Shown: piece after piece, positions 16,178 through 24,849 of the stretch
How positions within the stretch are numbered: position 1 is the first letter of the stretch
Layout: every line of letters starts with the position of its first letter
DNA from: Desulfobacula sp.
Lineage (GTDB): Bacteria; Desulfobacterota; Desulfobacteria; Desulfobacterales; Desulfobacteraceae
Reading direction: 5' to 3'
Assembly: GCA_021647625.1 (NCBI GenBank)
Contig: JAKIUJ010000004.1
Location: 1 to 47,746, forward strand
Length of the DNA: 47,746 nt
The notes under the pieces: generated by a model
Databases searched by the model: none
What the model was told of the DNA's origin: nothing
The model's input: only the letters and a program-made list of their open reading frames with translations
Position numbers and translations under genes: made by a program

Positions 16178-17473
16178 ATGAAAATGACTGCACAAACTAG
16201 TGAATGGAAAAAAATCGCGCTTGATGTCGGTATACAAAACATAATTTCTGATGACTTCGCAAAAAAACACGCCATGATATACCAGGGGCAGAAAAATCGA
16301 CCCAAAGCGATGGCGTACTTTGATCAAGCTGCTTTAAATACTTTTAAAGCCCGTGGTGTTGAGGAATTGATAGAACATAAAAAAAACGGTTCAAAAATTG
16401 TTGGAACTTTTTGTACCTTTGTGCCCGATGAAATAATAATAGCAGCAGGCGCCATTCCCATAAGGTTGAGCGCCGGCACGGAATTGTCTATTGCTGATGC
16501 AGAGATTATCCTTCCCCGGGAGATTTGCCCGATGATAAAGTCGTTCGCGGGTCTCATACTGGCAAAGAGTTCTCCCTATTTTGAACTCGTTGACTTTCTC
16601 GTTGGTGAAACTACCTGTGACGGCAAGAAAAAAGTATGGGAATTACTCCAGCAATATATTCCTGTTCATGTGATGGAACTCCCCCAGAAGAAGGTCCTGA
16701 CGGCAAGGAATTTGTGGGCCAGGGAAGTCTTTTTATTAAAAGAGAAGATGGAAATTGAGACGGGAAATAAAATCACGGCTGAAAGTTTAACGCGAGCAAC
16801 ACAGATTGTCATGGCAAAGCGAAACGCCCTTCAACGGCTTGCTAATCTCAGGAAAAGCAGCCTCCTGCCCATTAGCGGGAAAGATGCATCCCTTGTCTAT
16901 CAAGTTGCATTTTTGGATGATATCAGACGGTTTACCTCAAAAGTGGAAATCCTCTGCGATGAACTTGAAAAAAGGATTAAGGAGAGCGAGGGCGTCGTGG
17001 ATTCTTCCGCTCCCCGTATCATGATCACAGGGTGCCCCATGGTGATGCCTGACTGGAAACTGCACCATATAATAGAAACCAGTGGTGCTGTCGTTGTCTG
17101 TGATGATACTTGCTCCGGTGCAAGATGTCACATAGACCCTGCATCAGCATCAGACTGGAGTGCCGATCCCAGTGACGTGGCTACGCAAATCAAAGCATTA
17201 GCGGACTGGTACCTCAACATACCATGTCCCTGCTTCACTCCGGGGTATTGTGAGGTTTTGCAGGCAACGCAGATGGCAAAAGATCATAAGGTAGACGGAG
17301 TGATTTATTATGTACTGCAATTTTGTCACGGTTTCAACATAGAATACTACAAGTTTGAAAAGCACTTTAATGACCTGGGAATCCCAATATTCAAAGTTCA
17401 GAGCGACTACAGCAGTGAAGATACAGGACAGTTGCAAACAAGAATAGCAGCCTTTCTGGAAATCATTTGTTAG
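16178..17473 (+). CDS. Double-cubane-type reductase (HgdB/BcrB superfamily)
   Basis: A 431-residue protein of the 2-hydroxyacyl-CoA dehydratase / benzoyl-CoA reductase superfamily. Six Cys (79 GTFC, 117 REIC, 147 TTC, 312 DTC, 350 IPC, 383 QFC) match the six Cys of the paralogue at 32.1 kb in context and nearly in spacing (38, 30, 165, 38, 33 against 38, 30, 167, 28, 33). Six ligands fit a bridged [8Fe-9S] double-cubane cluster, as in proteins that carry out very low-potential reductions powered by a BadF/HgdC-type ATPase. No such ATPase is encoded in this operon. Extra Cys (286, 308, 317, 352, 358) are absent from the paralogue. It is the first gene of the operon. Substrate unknown. Confidence 0.8.
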   Translation: MKMTAQTSEWKKIALDVGIQNIISDDFAKKHAMIYQGQKNRPKAMAYFDQAALNTFKARGVEELIEHKKNGSKIVGTFCTFVPDEIIIAAGAIPIRLSAGTELSIADAEIILPREICPMIKSFAGLILAKSSPYFELVDFLVGETTCDGKKKVWELLQQYIPVHVMELPQKKVLTARNLWAREVFLLKEKMEIETGNKITAESLTRATQIVMAKRNALQRLANLRKSSLLPISGKDASLVYQVAFLDDIRRFTSKVEILCDELEKRIKESEGVVDSSAPRIMITGCPMVMPDWKLHHIIETSGAVVVCDDTCSGARCHIDPASASDWSADPSDVATQIKALADWYLNIPCPCFTPGYCEVLQATQMAKDHKVDGVIYYVLQFCHGFNIEYYKFEKHFNDLGIPIFKVQSDYSSEDTGQLQTRIAAFLEIIC

Positions 17474-17514
17474 GACCACAAAAAAAAGAAAGGTATATCA
17501 AAAAAGGAATAAAT

Positions 17515-18429
17515 ATGGAAAGACTCACACGCGAAATCAAAGAATTTGCCATGAATGCCGGAGCTGTCCTGGTGGGTTTTGCAGGCAGGGAGTGTTTTAA
17601 GAGAATACCGACTGTCAGTCCCGATCAATTGTTTCCCGAGGCTGAATCGGTTGTTGTGATTGCCTGCCGGGGGATGAATGCCCGCGTGGGGCAGTATAGT
17701 CCAACCTGGAACGCCCAGGAGCACAAAACAGGAAGGCGAAACACACTTCTGCAAGTTCTGCAAAAGACTTCTGATTTTATTGAAAACAAGGGTTATGAGT
17801 GTTTTCCCGTGGGCTGTAACGGTGTGTTTCAAGGGGCAGCGGAAGCAGCGCAAAAGTCGGTAAAACATCTTTCCTTATCTTCTGAAGGCGAATTTTTTGG
17901 ACGTAAAAAGTTTGAAAAAGCATACTGGAAAAATTACAAATGTGTTTCCCATATGCATCTTGCAGTAGAAGCAGGACTCGGTGAAATCGGGTGGTGCAGA
18001 GGATTGGTTACTCCTCAGTTCGGACCGCGGATAATCCTTGCAAGTATTATAACGGACGCTTTGCTGAAACCGGATGAAAAAATTAAAGCCCCGGTCTGCA
18101 AAAAGGAAGAATGTGGAAAGTGCATAGAGTATTGCAGATCAGGGGCATTAAGTCCGGGTTACGGCTATAATATCACCAAATGTATGATACGGGTTGGAGA
18201 ACTTCCTCCTGTGGAAACAATCAATCGAAAAGATGAGAAGGAGTTGAGTCGTTACTTCATCGGGCAGAGTGCCGGTACCAGGGTCCCTGTGCTGGATAAC
18301 GAAAACATCCGTACTGCTGCCGGCGGGATGTGTAGCATGTGTATTGTGGCCTGTCCCGTTGGCCGGCAAAGGCCGGTTAAGCCACTGGCAACGCAGGGAA
18401 GGCCGTCTGTCGAATTTAATCTTCTATAG
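17515..18429 (+). CDS. QueG/RdhA-like Fe-S protein, copy 1
   Basis: A 304-residue cytoplasmic protein related to epoxyqueuosine reductase (COG1600) and to the Fe-S half of reductive dehalogenases. The signature HMHLAVEAGLGEIGWCRGLVTPQFGPR (about 146-172) is shared with that superfamily. Cys195, 200, 203 and 207 (CKKEECGKCIEYC) and Cys273, 276 and 280 (CSMCIVACPVG) can hold two [4Fe-4S] clusters. There is no Tat signal, unlike respiratory dehalogenases, and the full QueG C-terminal domain is lacking. The ATG at 17515 is preferred because of AAAAAGGA; the track start at 17467 overlaps the upstream gene. A close paralogue lies 5.4 kb downstream. Likely an electron carrier or reductase for the operon. 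Confidence 0.75.
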   Translation: MERLTREIKEFAMNAGAVLVGFAGRECFKRIPTVSPDQLFPEAESVVVIACRGMNARVGQYSPTWNAQEHKTGRRNTLLQVLQKTSDFIENKGYECFPVGCNGVFQGAAEAAQKSVKHLSLSSEGEFFGRKKFEKAYWKNYKCVSHMHLAVEAGLGEIGWCRGLVTPQFGPRIILASIITDALLKPDEKIKAPVCKKEECGKCIEYCRSGALSPGYGYNITKCMIRVGELPPVETINRKDEKELSRYFIGQSAGTRVPVLDNENIRTAAGGMCSMCIVACPVGRQRPVKPLATQGRPSVEFNLL

Positions 18430-18548
18430 GAAAAATAAATTGGTATCACAAAGTATGACGCATAACCAGAGCGGCCTTTCGGCTCTACCGGGGGCAGCTT
18501 GATTCAGTTTCTAATTTCAAAGTGTAAACAATCAAAGGAGAGATGCAA

Positions 18549-20141
18549 ATGAAACAATCAGATGATTATATCAAGCAATTCGAAAATGGTAAGGTTTCCC
18601 GGAGGCAGTTTTTTAAATACATGATTGGTCTGGGACTTTCTATCCCAACCATAAATTCGATATTGGCGGCGGCAGGGCCTGGAGTGATGGCTTCAACACC
18701 CGTTAGAGGGGGGCGCTTAAGAATTGCAATGGCTGGGGGCAGCCAGACGGAAACCCTGGATCCGGCGAAGAGCTATTGTTATACAGATGGTCAGCGTTGT
18801 CAATCACTCTACAATACGCTGATCCGTCCCAGTTCCAGCCTCACTCCCGAACCCGAGCTTGCCGAGTCCTGGGAGGCAACCGAGATTGCAGATGAATGGA
18901 TTTTCAAGCTCAGAAAAGGGGTTGAGTGGCATAATGGCCGGAATTTTCAGGCAAAAGATGTGGTTTATTCACTGCGCCGCATACTTGACCCCAAAACAGG
19001 TTCGGGAGGGAAGGCATATTTGGCGGATGTGGCCGATCTTAAAGCTGAGGATTCTCACACGGTTCGCATCAAGCTCAAGCGATCCGATGTCGATTTTCCA
19101 CTTGTCCTTACACATGGAAATTTTCGCATTGTTCCTGATGGCTATACAGACTTTGATAACGCGATCGGTACTGGTCCCTTTAAGCTCAAAAGCTTCAAGC
19201 CGGGACATGGTTGTCTTCTTGAAAGAAATCCAAACTATTGGAAGAGCGGTCTGCCGTATGTGGATGAAGTCGAATCTTTCAGCATCCCTGATAACGTTGC
19301 CCGGGTCAATGCGTTGCTGGCCGGGGATATTCATCTCTTGAATATTCTTGATCCGGAGTTTACTAATAAAATCGAGTCATCTCCAGGGACCCGGGTCTTG
19401 TCATCTCCGTCAGGCTTACGCGTTCCGTTCATTATGAAGTGCAACGTGCCTCCGTACGATAATCCGGATGTACGGCTGGCACTGAAACTCCTTATGGATC
19501 GAGAAAAATACAACAAGATCGTTTACGGTGCTAATGCTCAAATCGGCAATGACCACCCCATTGCACCGATTTATTCAGATTTTTGCGATGCAATTCCCCA
19601 GCGCCAGCATGATCCGGAAAAAGCAAGGTTTTTACTCAAAAAGGCGGGCGTTGATGGATTTACCTTTGATCTGCATGTTTCAGATGTCGGGATTGGAGGA
19701 AAAAAAGGTGCTCTCGTTTATAGTGACATGGCTGCCAGGGCCGGTGTCAATGTAAAGGTGATCAAAGAACCCACTGACGGTTTCTGGAAAGCTGTCTGGC
19801 TGAAAAAGGCATTTCTTATATGTTCATGGTCCATGAGGCCTACTGCCAGTATGCAAATGGCAATAGCATTTACATCTAATTCATCCTGGAATGATACATT
19901 CTGGAAGAGGCCCGATTTTGACAAGCTGCTTTTAGAGGCAAGATCAACCTTTGACAAAAAAAGACGCAAGGAACTGCATTGCGAGTTACAGTATATGATC
20001 TGTGATGACGGGGGGACAATTATCCCGAGTTTTGTCAATCTGCTCGACGCCGCTTCCACAAAGGTGAAGAATATCATTCTCCATCCGTCAATAGATTCGG
20101 GTTTTCGCAATATTCCGGAGGCCTGCTGGCTGGAGTCATGA
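18549..20141 (+). CDS. Dipeptide/nickel-type ABC substrate-binding protein with Tat signal
   Basis: SBP_bac_5 family periplasmic receptor of about 530 residues, collecting the substrate for the importer encoded next. ATG 18549 is preferred to 18543 because it lies 8 nt from GGAG. The N-terminus has a twin-arginine motif (VSRRQFFKYMIGLGLSIP), so it is probably exported folded. Family landmarks include ETLDPAKSYCYTDGQRCQSLYNTLIRP, LAESWEATEIADEWIFKLRKGVEWHNGRNFQAKDVVYSLRRILDP and IGTGPFKLKSF. Substrates of this family range from peptides to nickel chelates and opines; the sequence does not decide. The stop overlaps the next start (ATGA). Confidence 0.9.
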   Translation: MKQSDDYIKQFENGKVSRRQFFKYMIGLGLSIPTINSILAAAGPGVMASTPVRGGRLRIAMAGGSQTETLDPAKSYCYTDGQRCQSLYNTLIRPSSSLTPEPELAESWEATEIADEWIFKLRKGVEWHNGRNFQAKDVVYSLRRILDPKTGSGGKAYLADVADLKAEDSHTVRIKLKRSDVDFPLVLTHGNFRIVPDGYTDFDNAIGTGPFKLKSFKPGHGCLLERNPNYWKSGLPYVDEVESFSIPDNVARVNALLAGDIHLLNILDPEFTNKIESSPGTRVLSSPSGLRVPFIMKCNVPPYDNPDVRLALKLLMDREKYNKIVYGANAQIGNDHPIAPIYSDFCDAIPQRQHDPEKARFLLKKAGVDGFTFDLHVSDVGIGGKKGALVYSDMAARAGVNVKVIKEPTDGFWKAVWLKKAFLICSWSMRPTASMQMAIAFTSNSSWNDTFWKRPDFDKLLLEARSTFDKKRRKELHCELQYMICDDGGTIIPSFVNLLDAASTKVKNIILHPSIDSGFRNIPEACWLES

Positions 20142-21085
20142 TCTTACTTTTGGTTAGACGCTTTTTATTAGGCATTGTAACATTATGGGTAGCCTCGATC
20201 CTGGTGTTCGCAGGGACCGAGATCCTGCCCGGTGATGTAGCTTCAGCAATTCTCGGGCAAAGTGCAACACCGGAGACCATAGCGGCCATTCGCCAACAGC
20301 TCCGGCTCGATCGGCCTGCTCCAGTGCGTTATGTTGTGTGGCTGTCTCACATTGTGCGCGGCGAATTGGGTAATTCTCTCACAACCGGACGTGCCGTTTC
20401 CGGTATCATATCGGACTCGCTTAAAAACACAGTTGTACTTGCCGCTCTGACAGCCTTTTTTGCCGTCCCGCTATCACTCGGACTGGGGCTGCTTTCTGCG
20501 GCATACCCGGACAGCCTTCTTGACAGGGGTATTTCGATCTCGTCGCTGGTAGGAATTTCCCTGCCCGAGTTTTTTACAGGGACTTTGCTTGTTCTTGTAT
20601 TTGCAGTAACGTTTCACCTTTTGCCGGCAGTAAGTGTCGTCTCGGAGTTTTCTTCTTTTATGCATAAATTCCGTGCGCTGGTATTGCCTATACTGACACT
20701 AACACTGGCCGTCCTTGCTCATATGACACGGATGACCCGGGCCGCCATTCTGGATACTTTAGGTTCCCATTACGTAGAGATGGCTATCCTCAAAGGAGTG
20801 CCCAGGAGCCGTATCATCCTGCGGCACGCTCTTCCCAATGCCCTGGGACCTATTATCAACGTCATTGCCATAAACATCGGTTTTCTGGCCAGTGGGGTTG
20901 TGGTCGTGGAATCAGTATTTGCATATCCGGGTCTTGGACGATTGATCATCGACGCTGTTTCTTTCAGAGACATCCCTCTTGTCCAGGGAACAGCAATGAT
21001 TTTTTGCGTTTTTTACATAGGTGTTAATCTTTTGGCAGATCTGCTTGTGCTGACGACTAACCCCCGTTTATGGGACAAAAAATGA
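20138..21085 (+). CDS. ABC importer permease, DppB/OppB type
   Basis: A 315-residue inner-membrane permease with six helices. It starts with the typical RRFLLGIVTLWVASILVFAGTEILPGDVA and carries the EAA loop that contacts the ATPase (EMAILKGVPRSRIILRHALPNALGPI). It overlaps the binding-protein gene by 4 nt and the next permease by 16 nt, so translation is probably coupled. Complete. Confidence 0.92.
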   Translation: MILLLVRRFLLGIVTLWVASILVFAGTEILPGDVASAILGQSATPETIAAIRQQLRLDRPAPVRYVVWLSHIVRGELGNSLTTGRAVSGIISDSLKNTVVLAALTAFFAVPLSLGLGLLSAAYPDSLLDRGISISSLVGISLPEFFTGTLLVLVFAVTFHLLPAVSVVSEFSSFMHKFRALVLPILTLTLAVLAHMTRMTRAAILDTLGSHYVEMAILKGVPRSRIILRHALPNALGPIINVIAINIGFLASGVVVVESVFAYPGLGRLIIDAVSFRDIPLVQGTAMIFCVFYIGVNLLADLLVLTTNPRLWDKK

Positions 21086-21975
21086 AAAAGCCATTTGTCT
21101 GGAAAAAGCAGCAAGAAAATACCAAAGACGAGACAGTTAAGCATCAGGCACGATTCCTGTTAACCTGGACGGCACGCGCCGGCATGGTGATTCTGGCGAT
21201 AAACATCCTGGTTGCCCTTGTCGGCCCGATGATAGCGCCTCATTCAGCAGGTGAGATTTTAACTACCACTGCTTTTGCACCACCCGGTGAGGCAGGGCTT
21301 TTGGGAACAGACTATCTGGGCAGGGACCTCTTCTCCCGGATGCTCCATGCAGGAAGGCTGACAATCGGACTTGCCCTTGCCGGTACAATGCTTGGATTTT
21401 TAATCGGCATGACCGCAGGCTTTACCGCGGCTGAAGCCGGTGGTTGGATTGACAGCATAATCAGTCGGGCTGTCGATGTTATGATTTCTTTTCCCCCAAT
21501 TTTACTTGCTCTAATCATAATTACAGGACTGGGCAGTTCCATTGTTGTTCTGATAGTCGCTATAGCCATTCCTCATGCATCACGGGTAGCTCGTGTTTCT
21601 CGCGCGATTGCTATGGATATCGGTTCAAAGGCGTTTGTCGAAGCTGCCCGGGCCAGAGGTGAAGGAACGTGGTCAATCATACGACGTGAGATTTTGCCCA
21701 ACTCGCTGGGACCGTTAGGATGTGAGTTTGGAGTGCGCGTTGCGTATTCAGTATTGAAGCTGGCTTCCTTAAGTTTTCTCGGATTAGGAATACAGCCCCC
21801 GGCCGCGGACTGGGGGCAAATGGTGCGTGAAAACATGTCCGGACTTATCTACGGATCATGGGCAGCGCTTCTGCCGGCAGCAGCAATCGCTTTATTTGCT
21901 GTGGGAATAAATCTTATTGTTGACGAGATGGGAGGGCAGACCGGTCGTGAAATTTCAAAGGAATTGTTGAAATGA
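21070..21975 (+). CDS. ABC importer permease, DppC/OppC type
   Basis: A 301-residue second permease. After a 30-residue charged N-terminus it has the family's first helix, then LLGTDYLGRDLFSRMLHAGRLTIGLALAG, and the EAA loop VEAARARGEGTWSIIRREILPNSLGP. The helices match a heterodimeric Dpp/Nik/Opp importer. ATG 21082 is an alternative start. It overlaps the ATPase gene by 4 nt. Confidence 0.92.
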   Translation: MGQKMKKPFVWKKQQENTKDETVKHQARFLLTWTARAGMVILAINILVALVGPMIAPHSAGEILTTTAFAPPGEAGLLGTDYLGRDLFSRMLHAGRLTIGLALAGTMLGFLIGMTAGFTAAEAGGWIDSIISRAVDVMISFPPILLALIIITGLGSSIVVLIVAIAIPHASRVARVSRAIAMDIGSKAFVEAARARGEGTWSIIRREILPNSLGPLGCEFGVRVAYSVLKLASLSFLGLGIQPPAADWGQMVRENMSGLIYGSWAALLPAAAIALFAVGINLIVDEMGGQTGREISKELLK

Positions 21976-23864
21976 AAACATCACTGAAAATCGAAAATCT
22001 TGTAATAAACGGAAAGAATTCTTCAGGCTGGTTTCCCATTGTTCAAGATGTAAGTATTGAAGTTAAACCCGGTCAAGTCGTTGCTATCATCGGAGAATCA
22101 GGGGCAGGTAAAACAACCTTGGCCTTATCTCTATTGAGCTACACACGTCCTGGAACACGAATCGTCCAGGGCCATGTATATCTCGGTGATAAAGATATAC
22201 TGGCCATAAACTTTGAGAAGCGCCGTCAGCTTCGCGGGATGAAAGTGGCATATGTAGCACAGGGCACAGCAGCGGCCCTCAACCCGGTAATCAGGCTGGG
22301 CAAGCAGATAGCTGAATGCCTGCTGGTTCATGGAATCGGTTCTGTGGCCTCTGCGCGCAAACGCACAAAGGAGCTGCTGCAACTTTTGGATTTGCCGGAT
22401 CCGGAAAAGTTTGCCCAACGCTTCCCACATCAGGTGAGCGGTGGACAGCAGCAGCGAGTTATGGTTGCCATGGCCATGGCCTGCCTGCCTGAGTTTCTGG
22501 TTTTCGACGAACCCACCACAGCCCTTGATGTTACCACCCAGATTGAGGTTCTTAAGGCTATAAAAGCCGTGATTAGTGAGAACGGAACCGGTGCGATCTA
22601 TGTGACACACGATCTTGCGGTTGTGGCACAGGTTGCCGATTGGATCGTGGTTATGCATGACGGCAAAATTATCGAAGAGGGAAAAACTGAAAAAATTCTT
22701 AATAATCCCTGGAAGGAATACACGAAAGAGTTGTTAAAAGCCGTACGCCTGATCCCGGATAATTCAGAATATTTCAACACTGACAGGCAAAAAAAGATTG
22801 AGAGCAGTGTGCCTGTCTTAATGATCAAGGCGATCCGGGCAAGTTACGAGAAAGGGTCGTGGCTGCATCCAATTTCTGAAAATCAGCATATTTTGCGCGG
22901 GGTGGATTTTTCGATTGGCCCGGGTGAGGTTGTCGCTCTTGTTGGTGAATCGGGCAGTGGGAAAAGCACCATGGCCCGGGTGATCGCAGGGTTGCTGTCA
23001 CCAAATTCCGGAAAAGTCATGTTCCAGGGTACAAATCTTGATCCAATGGTCCGGGGACGATCACTTGATCTATTGCGCAGAATTCAAATCGTATTTCAGA
23101 GTCCCGATACAACCTTGAATCTCGTAAAACGCATCGAAGAAGCAATTGGCCGCCCTTTAGAGTTATATTTCAAAATGAAGGGTAAACGGAAACGTGATCG
23201 GGTTGAAGAGCTGCTTAAAATGGTTGAGCTTCCGCCTGATTATGCGGATCGTTATCCATCGGAATTATCAGGCGGAGAGAAGCAGCGCATCGCTCTGGCT
23301 CGTGCTTTTGTTGCAAAGCCGGACCTTATTCTCTGTGATGAAGTGCTTTCCGCCTTAGATACCGTGGTGGGCGCGACCATTCTCAATCTGCTGAAAGATT
23401 TACAGGCGCGGCTGGGTGTTGCATGCCTGTTTATTTCACATGACCTTGCTACCGTTGCAACAATTGCTGACCGCGTGGTTGTTCTCTATGCCGGCCGAGT
23501 GTGTGAAGAGGGCTCCACTGGGGAGGTATTTTCACCGCCTTTTCATCCATACACAGCTTTGCTTATAGCCTCTGTGCCGGAACTGCGCTGCGGCTGGTTA
23601 GAGGACGTGCTGGTCTCACAAATCGATGTAAAAGACGCAGGAGTGGCCCCAATGGATTCTGGGTGCGCGTTCAGGACCCGATGCATTTTTTATATTAAAG
23701 ACATTTGTGATCTACAGGCACCCGTGGGAAAAAAGAACTCAGAGAGCCATATTATATACTGCCATCGTGAAATACACGAGTTGTCAGCTGTAAAGAGTGA
23801 CAAATACAAAATGACAGGTAAAGGTGGTTACAGGCAGTCCCTGGTAAGGAGGTGTTGTGGATAG
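21972..23864 (+). CDS. Fused double ATPase of the dipeptide/nickel-type importer
   Basis: A 630-residue protein with both ATPase domains (DppD- and DppF-like) in one chain. Domain 1: Walker A GESGAGKT (41-48), signature VSGGQQQR, Walker B FLVFDEP. Domain 2: Walker A GESGSGKS (325-332), signature LSGGEKQR, Walker B LILCDEV; here the usual DEP is DEV. The C-terminus has the oligopeptide-transporter extension with four Cys (GCAFRTRCIFYIKDIC...YCHRE). It completes the importer and overlaps the next gene, whose RBS (AAGGAGGTG) lies inside it. Confidence 0.92.
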   Translation: MKTSLKIENLVINGKNSSGWFPIVQDVSIEVKPGQVVAIIGESGAGKTTLALSLLSYTRPGTRIVQGHVYLGDKDILAINFEKRRQLRGMKVAYVAQGTAAALNPVIRLGKQIAECLLVHGIGSVASARKRTKELLQLLDLPDPEKFAQRFPHQVSGGQQQRVMVAMAMACLPEFLVFDEPTTALDVTTQIEVLKAIKAVISENGTGAIYVTHDLAVVAQVADWIVVMHDGKIIEEGKTEKILNNPWKEYTKELLKAVRLIPDNSEYFNTDRQKKIESSVPVLMIKAIRASYEKGSWLHPISENQHILRGVDFSIGPGEVVALVGESGSGKSTMARVIAGLLSPNSGKVMFQGTNLDPMVRGRSLDLLRRIQIVFQSPDTTLNLVKRIEEAIGRPLELYFKMKGKRKRDRVEELLKMVELPPDYADRYPSELSGGEKQRIALARAFVAKPDLILCDEVLSALDTVVGATILNLLKDLQARLGVACLFISHDLATVATIADRVVVLYAGRVCEEGSTGEVFSPPFHPYTALLIASVPELRCGWLEDVLVSQIDVKDAGVAPMDSGCAFRTRCIFYIKDICDLQAPVGKKNSESHIIYCHREIHELSAVKSDKYKMTGKGGYRQSLVRRCCG

Positions 23865-24780
23865 TTTCACGAAAGAAATCAAAGAATTTGCCATAAAGGC
23901 AGGAGCAGACGATGTCGGGATTGCAGGAAAGGAATGTTTTCAAAGAATACCGACTGTCAGACCGGATCAATTACTTCCCCAGGCTGAATCGGTTATTGTT
24001 ATATGCTGTAGAAGGATGAATGCCCGCGTAGGCCAGTATCAGCCATCCTGGAATGCTGTAGAACATCGGACCGCTGCAATCAATATTATAATGCAGGTTC
24101 TGCTGCAGACATCAGGTTTTATAGAAGACAAAGGATATGAGAGCTTTCCTATAGGCCTGCATGGGGTATTTCATGGGGCAGGTGATGCAGCACACAATGC
24201 CATCAAACATCTTGATATAACTCAGGAAGGTGAGATCCTTGGACGTGAAAATTTCGAGAAAACATATTGGGAAAATTACAAATGTCTTTCCCATATGCAC
24301 CTGGCAGAGGAAGCAGGACTCGGAGAAATCGGGTGGTGCAGGGGGCTTATCACTCCTCGGTTCGGTCCGCGGATTTCACTTGCAAGCATTGTGACGGACG
24401 CTTTTTTAGAACCGGATAAAAAACTTGAAGAGCCGGTCTGCAAAAAAGAAGAATGTGGAAAATGTGTTGAGTACTGCCGTTCAGGGGCACTGACTCCGGA
24501 TTATGGCTATAATGCCACTAAATGTATGATGCAAATGGGAGAGATCCCTCCTGCGGAGGTAATCAACCGAAAAGATGAAAAAGAGTTGAGACGTTACTTC
24601 ATCGCCCAGACTGCCAGTGTCGGGGGCGTCAGAATTCCGACGCTTGATACTGCAACCAGCCGCACTGTTGGAAGCGGGGGGTGTGGTATGTGTATTGTGG
24701 CCTGCCCTACAGGTCAGAGGAGACAGGTAAAACCACTGGCAACACAGGGAAAATTATCTATTGGTACCAATCTTATGTGA
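23857..24780 (+). CDS. QueG/RdhA-like Fe-S protein, copy 2
   Basis: A 307-residue paralogue of the protein at 17.5 kb and plainly similar along its whole length (KEIKEFAIKAGADDVGIAGKECFQRIPTVRPDQLLPQAESV; AEEAGLGEIGWCRGLITPRFGPR). It keeps the Cys motifs CKKEECGKCVEYC and CGMCIVACPTG, so both [4Fe-4S] clusters should be retained. The start is GTG, fixed by a strong AAGGAGGTG. Two copies kept on either side of the importer suggest a heterodimer or two successive electron-transfer steps. No Tat signal. Confidence 0.75.
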   Translation: MDSFTKEIKEFAIKAGADDVGIAGKECFQRIPTVRPDQLLPQAESVIVICCRRMNARVGQYQPSWNAVEHRTAAINIIMQVLLQTSGFIEDKGYESFPIGLHGVFHGAGDAAHNAIKHLDITQEGEILGRENFEKTYWENYKCLSHMHLAEEAGLGEIGWCRGLITPRFGPRISLASIVTDAFLEPDKKLEEPVCKKEECGKCVEYCRSGALTPDYGYNATKCMMQMGEIPPAEVINRKDEKELRRYFIAQTASVGGVRIPTLDTATSRTVGSGGCGMCIVACPTGQRRQVKPLATQGKLSIGTNLM

Positions 24781-24849
24781 GGGGTTGGATTGGCAGCTAT
24801 AGTAACTTTTTGAGATTATTTAGAGTTATAATCAAGGAGGAAAGTTGAA

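Noticed and set aside
16178-17473. Acyl-CoA dehydratase or benzoyl-CoA reductase subunit
   Set aside because: Those work as two-subunit enzymes; here there is one subunit with six conserved Cys like the double-cubane group.
17515-18429. Respiratory reductive dehalogenase
   Set aside because: No Tat signal, no membrane anchor gene and too short; only the Fe-S part and the GLGEIGW...GPR signature are shared.
22131-22658. 175-aa minus-strand ORF in the ATPase gene
   Set aside because: Antisense to a conserved ATPase domain; no RBS and no family features.
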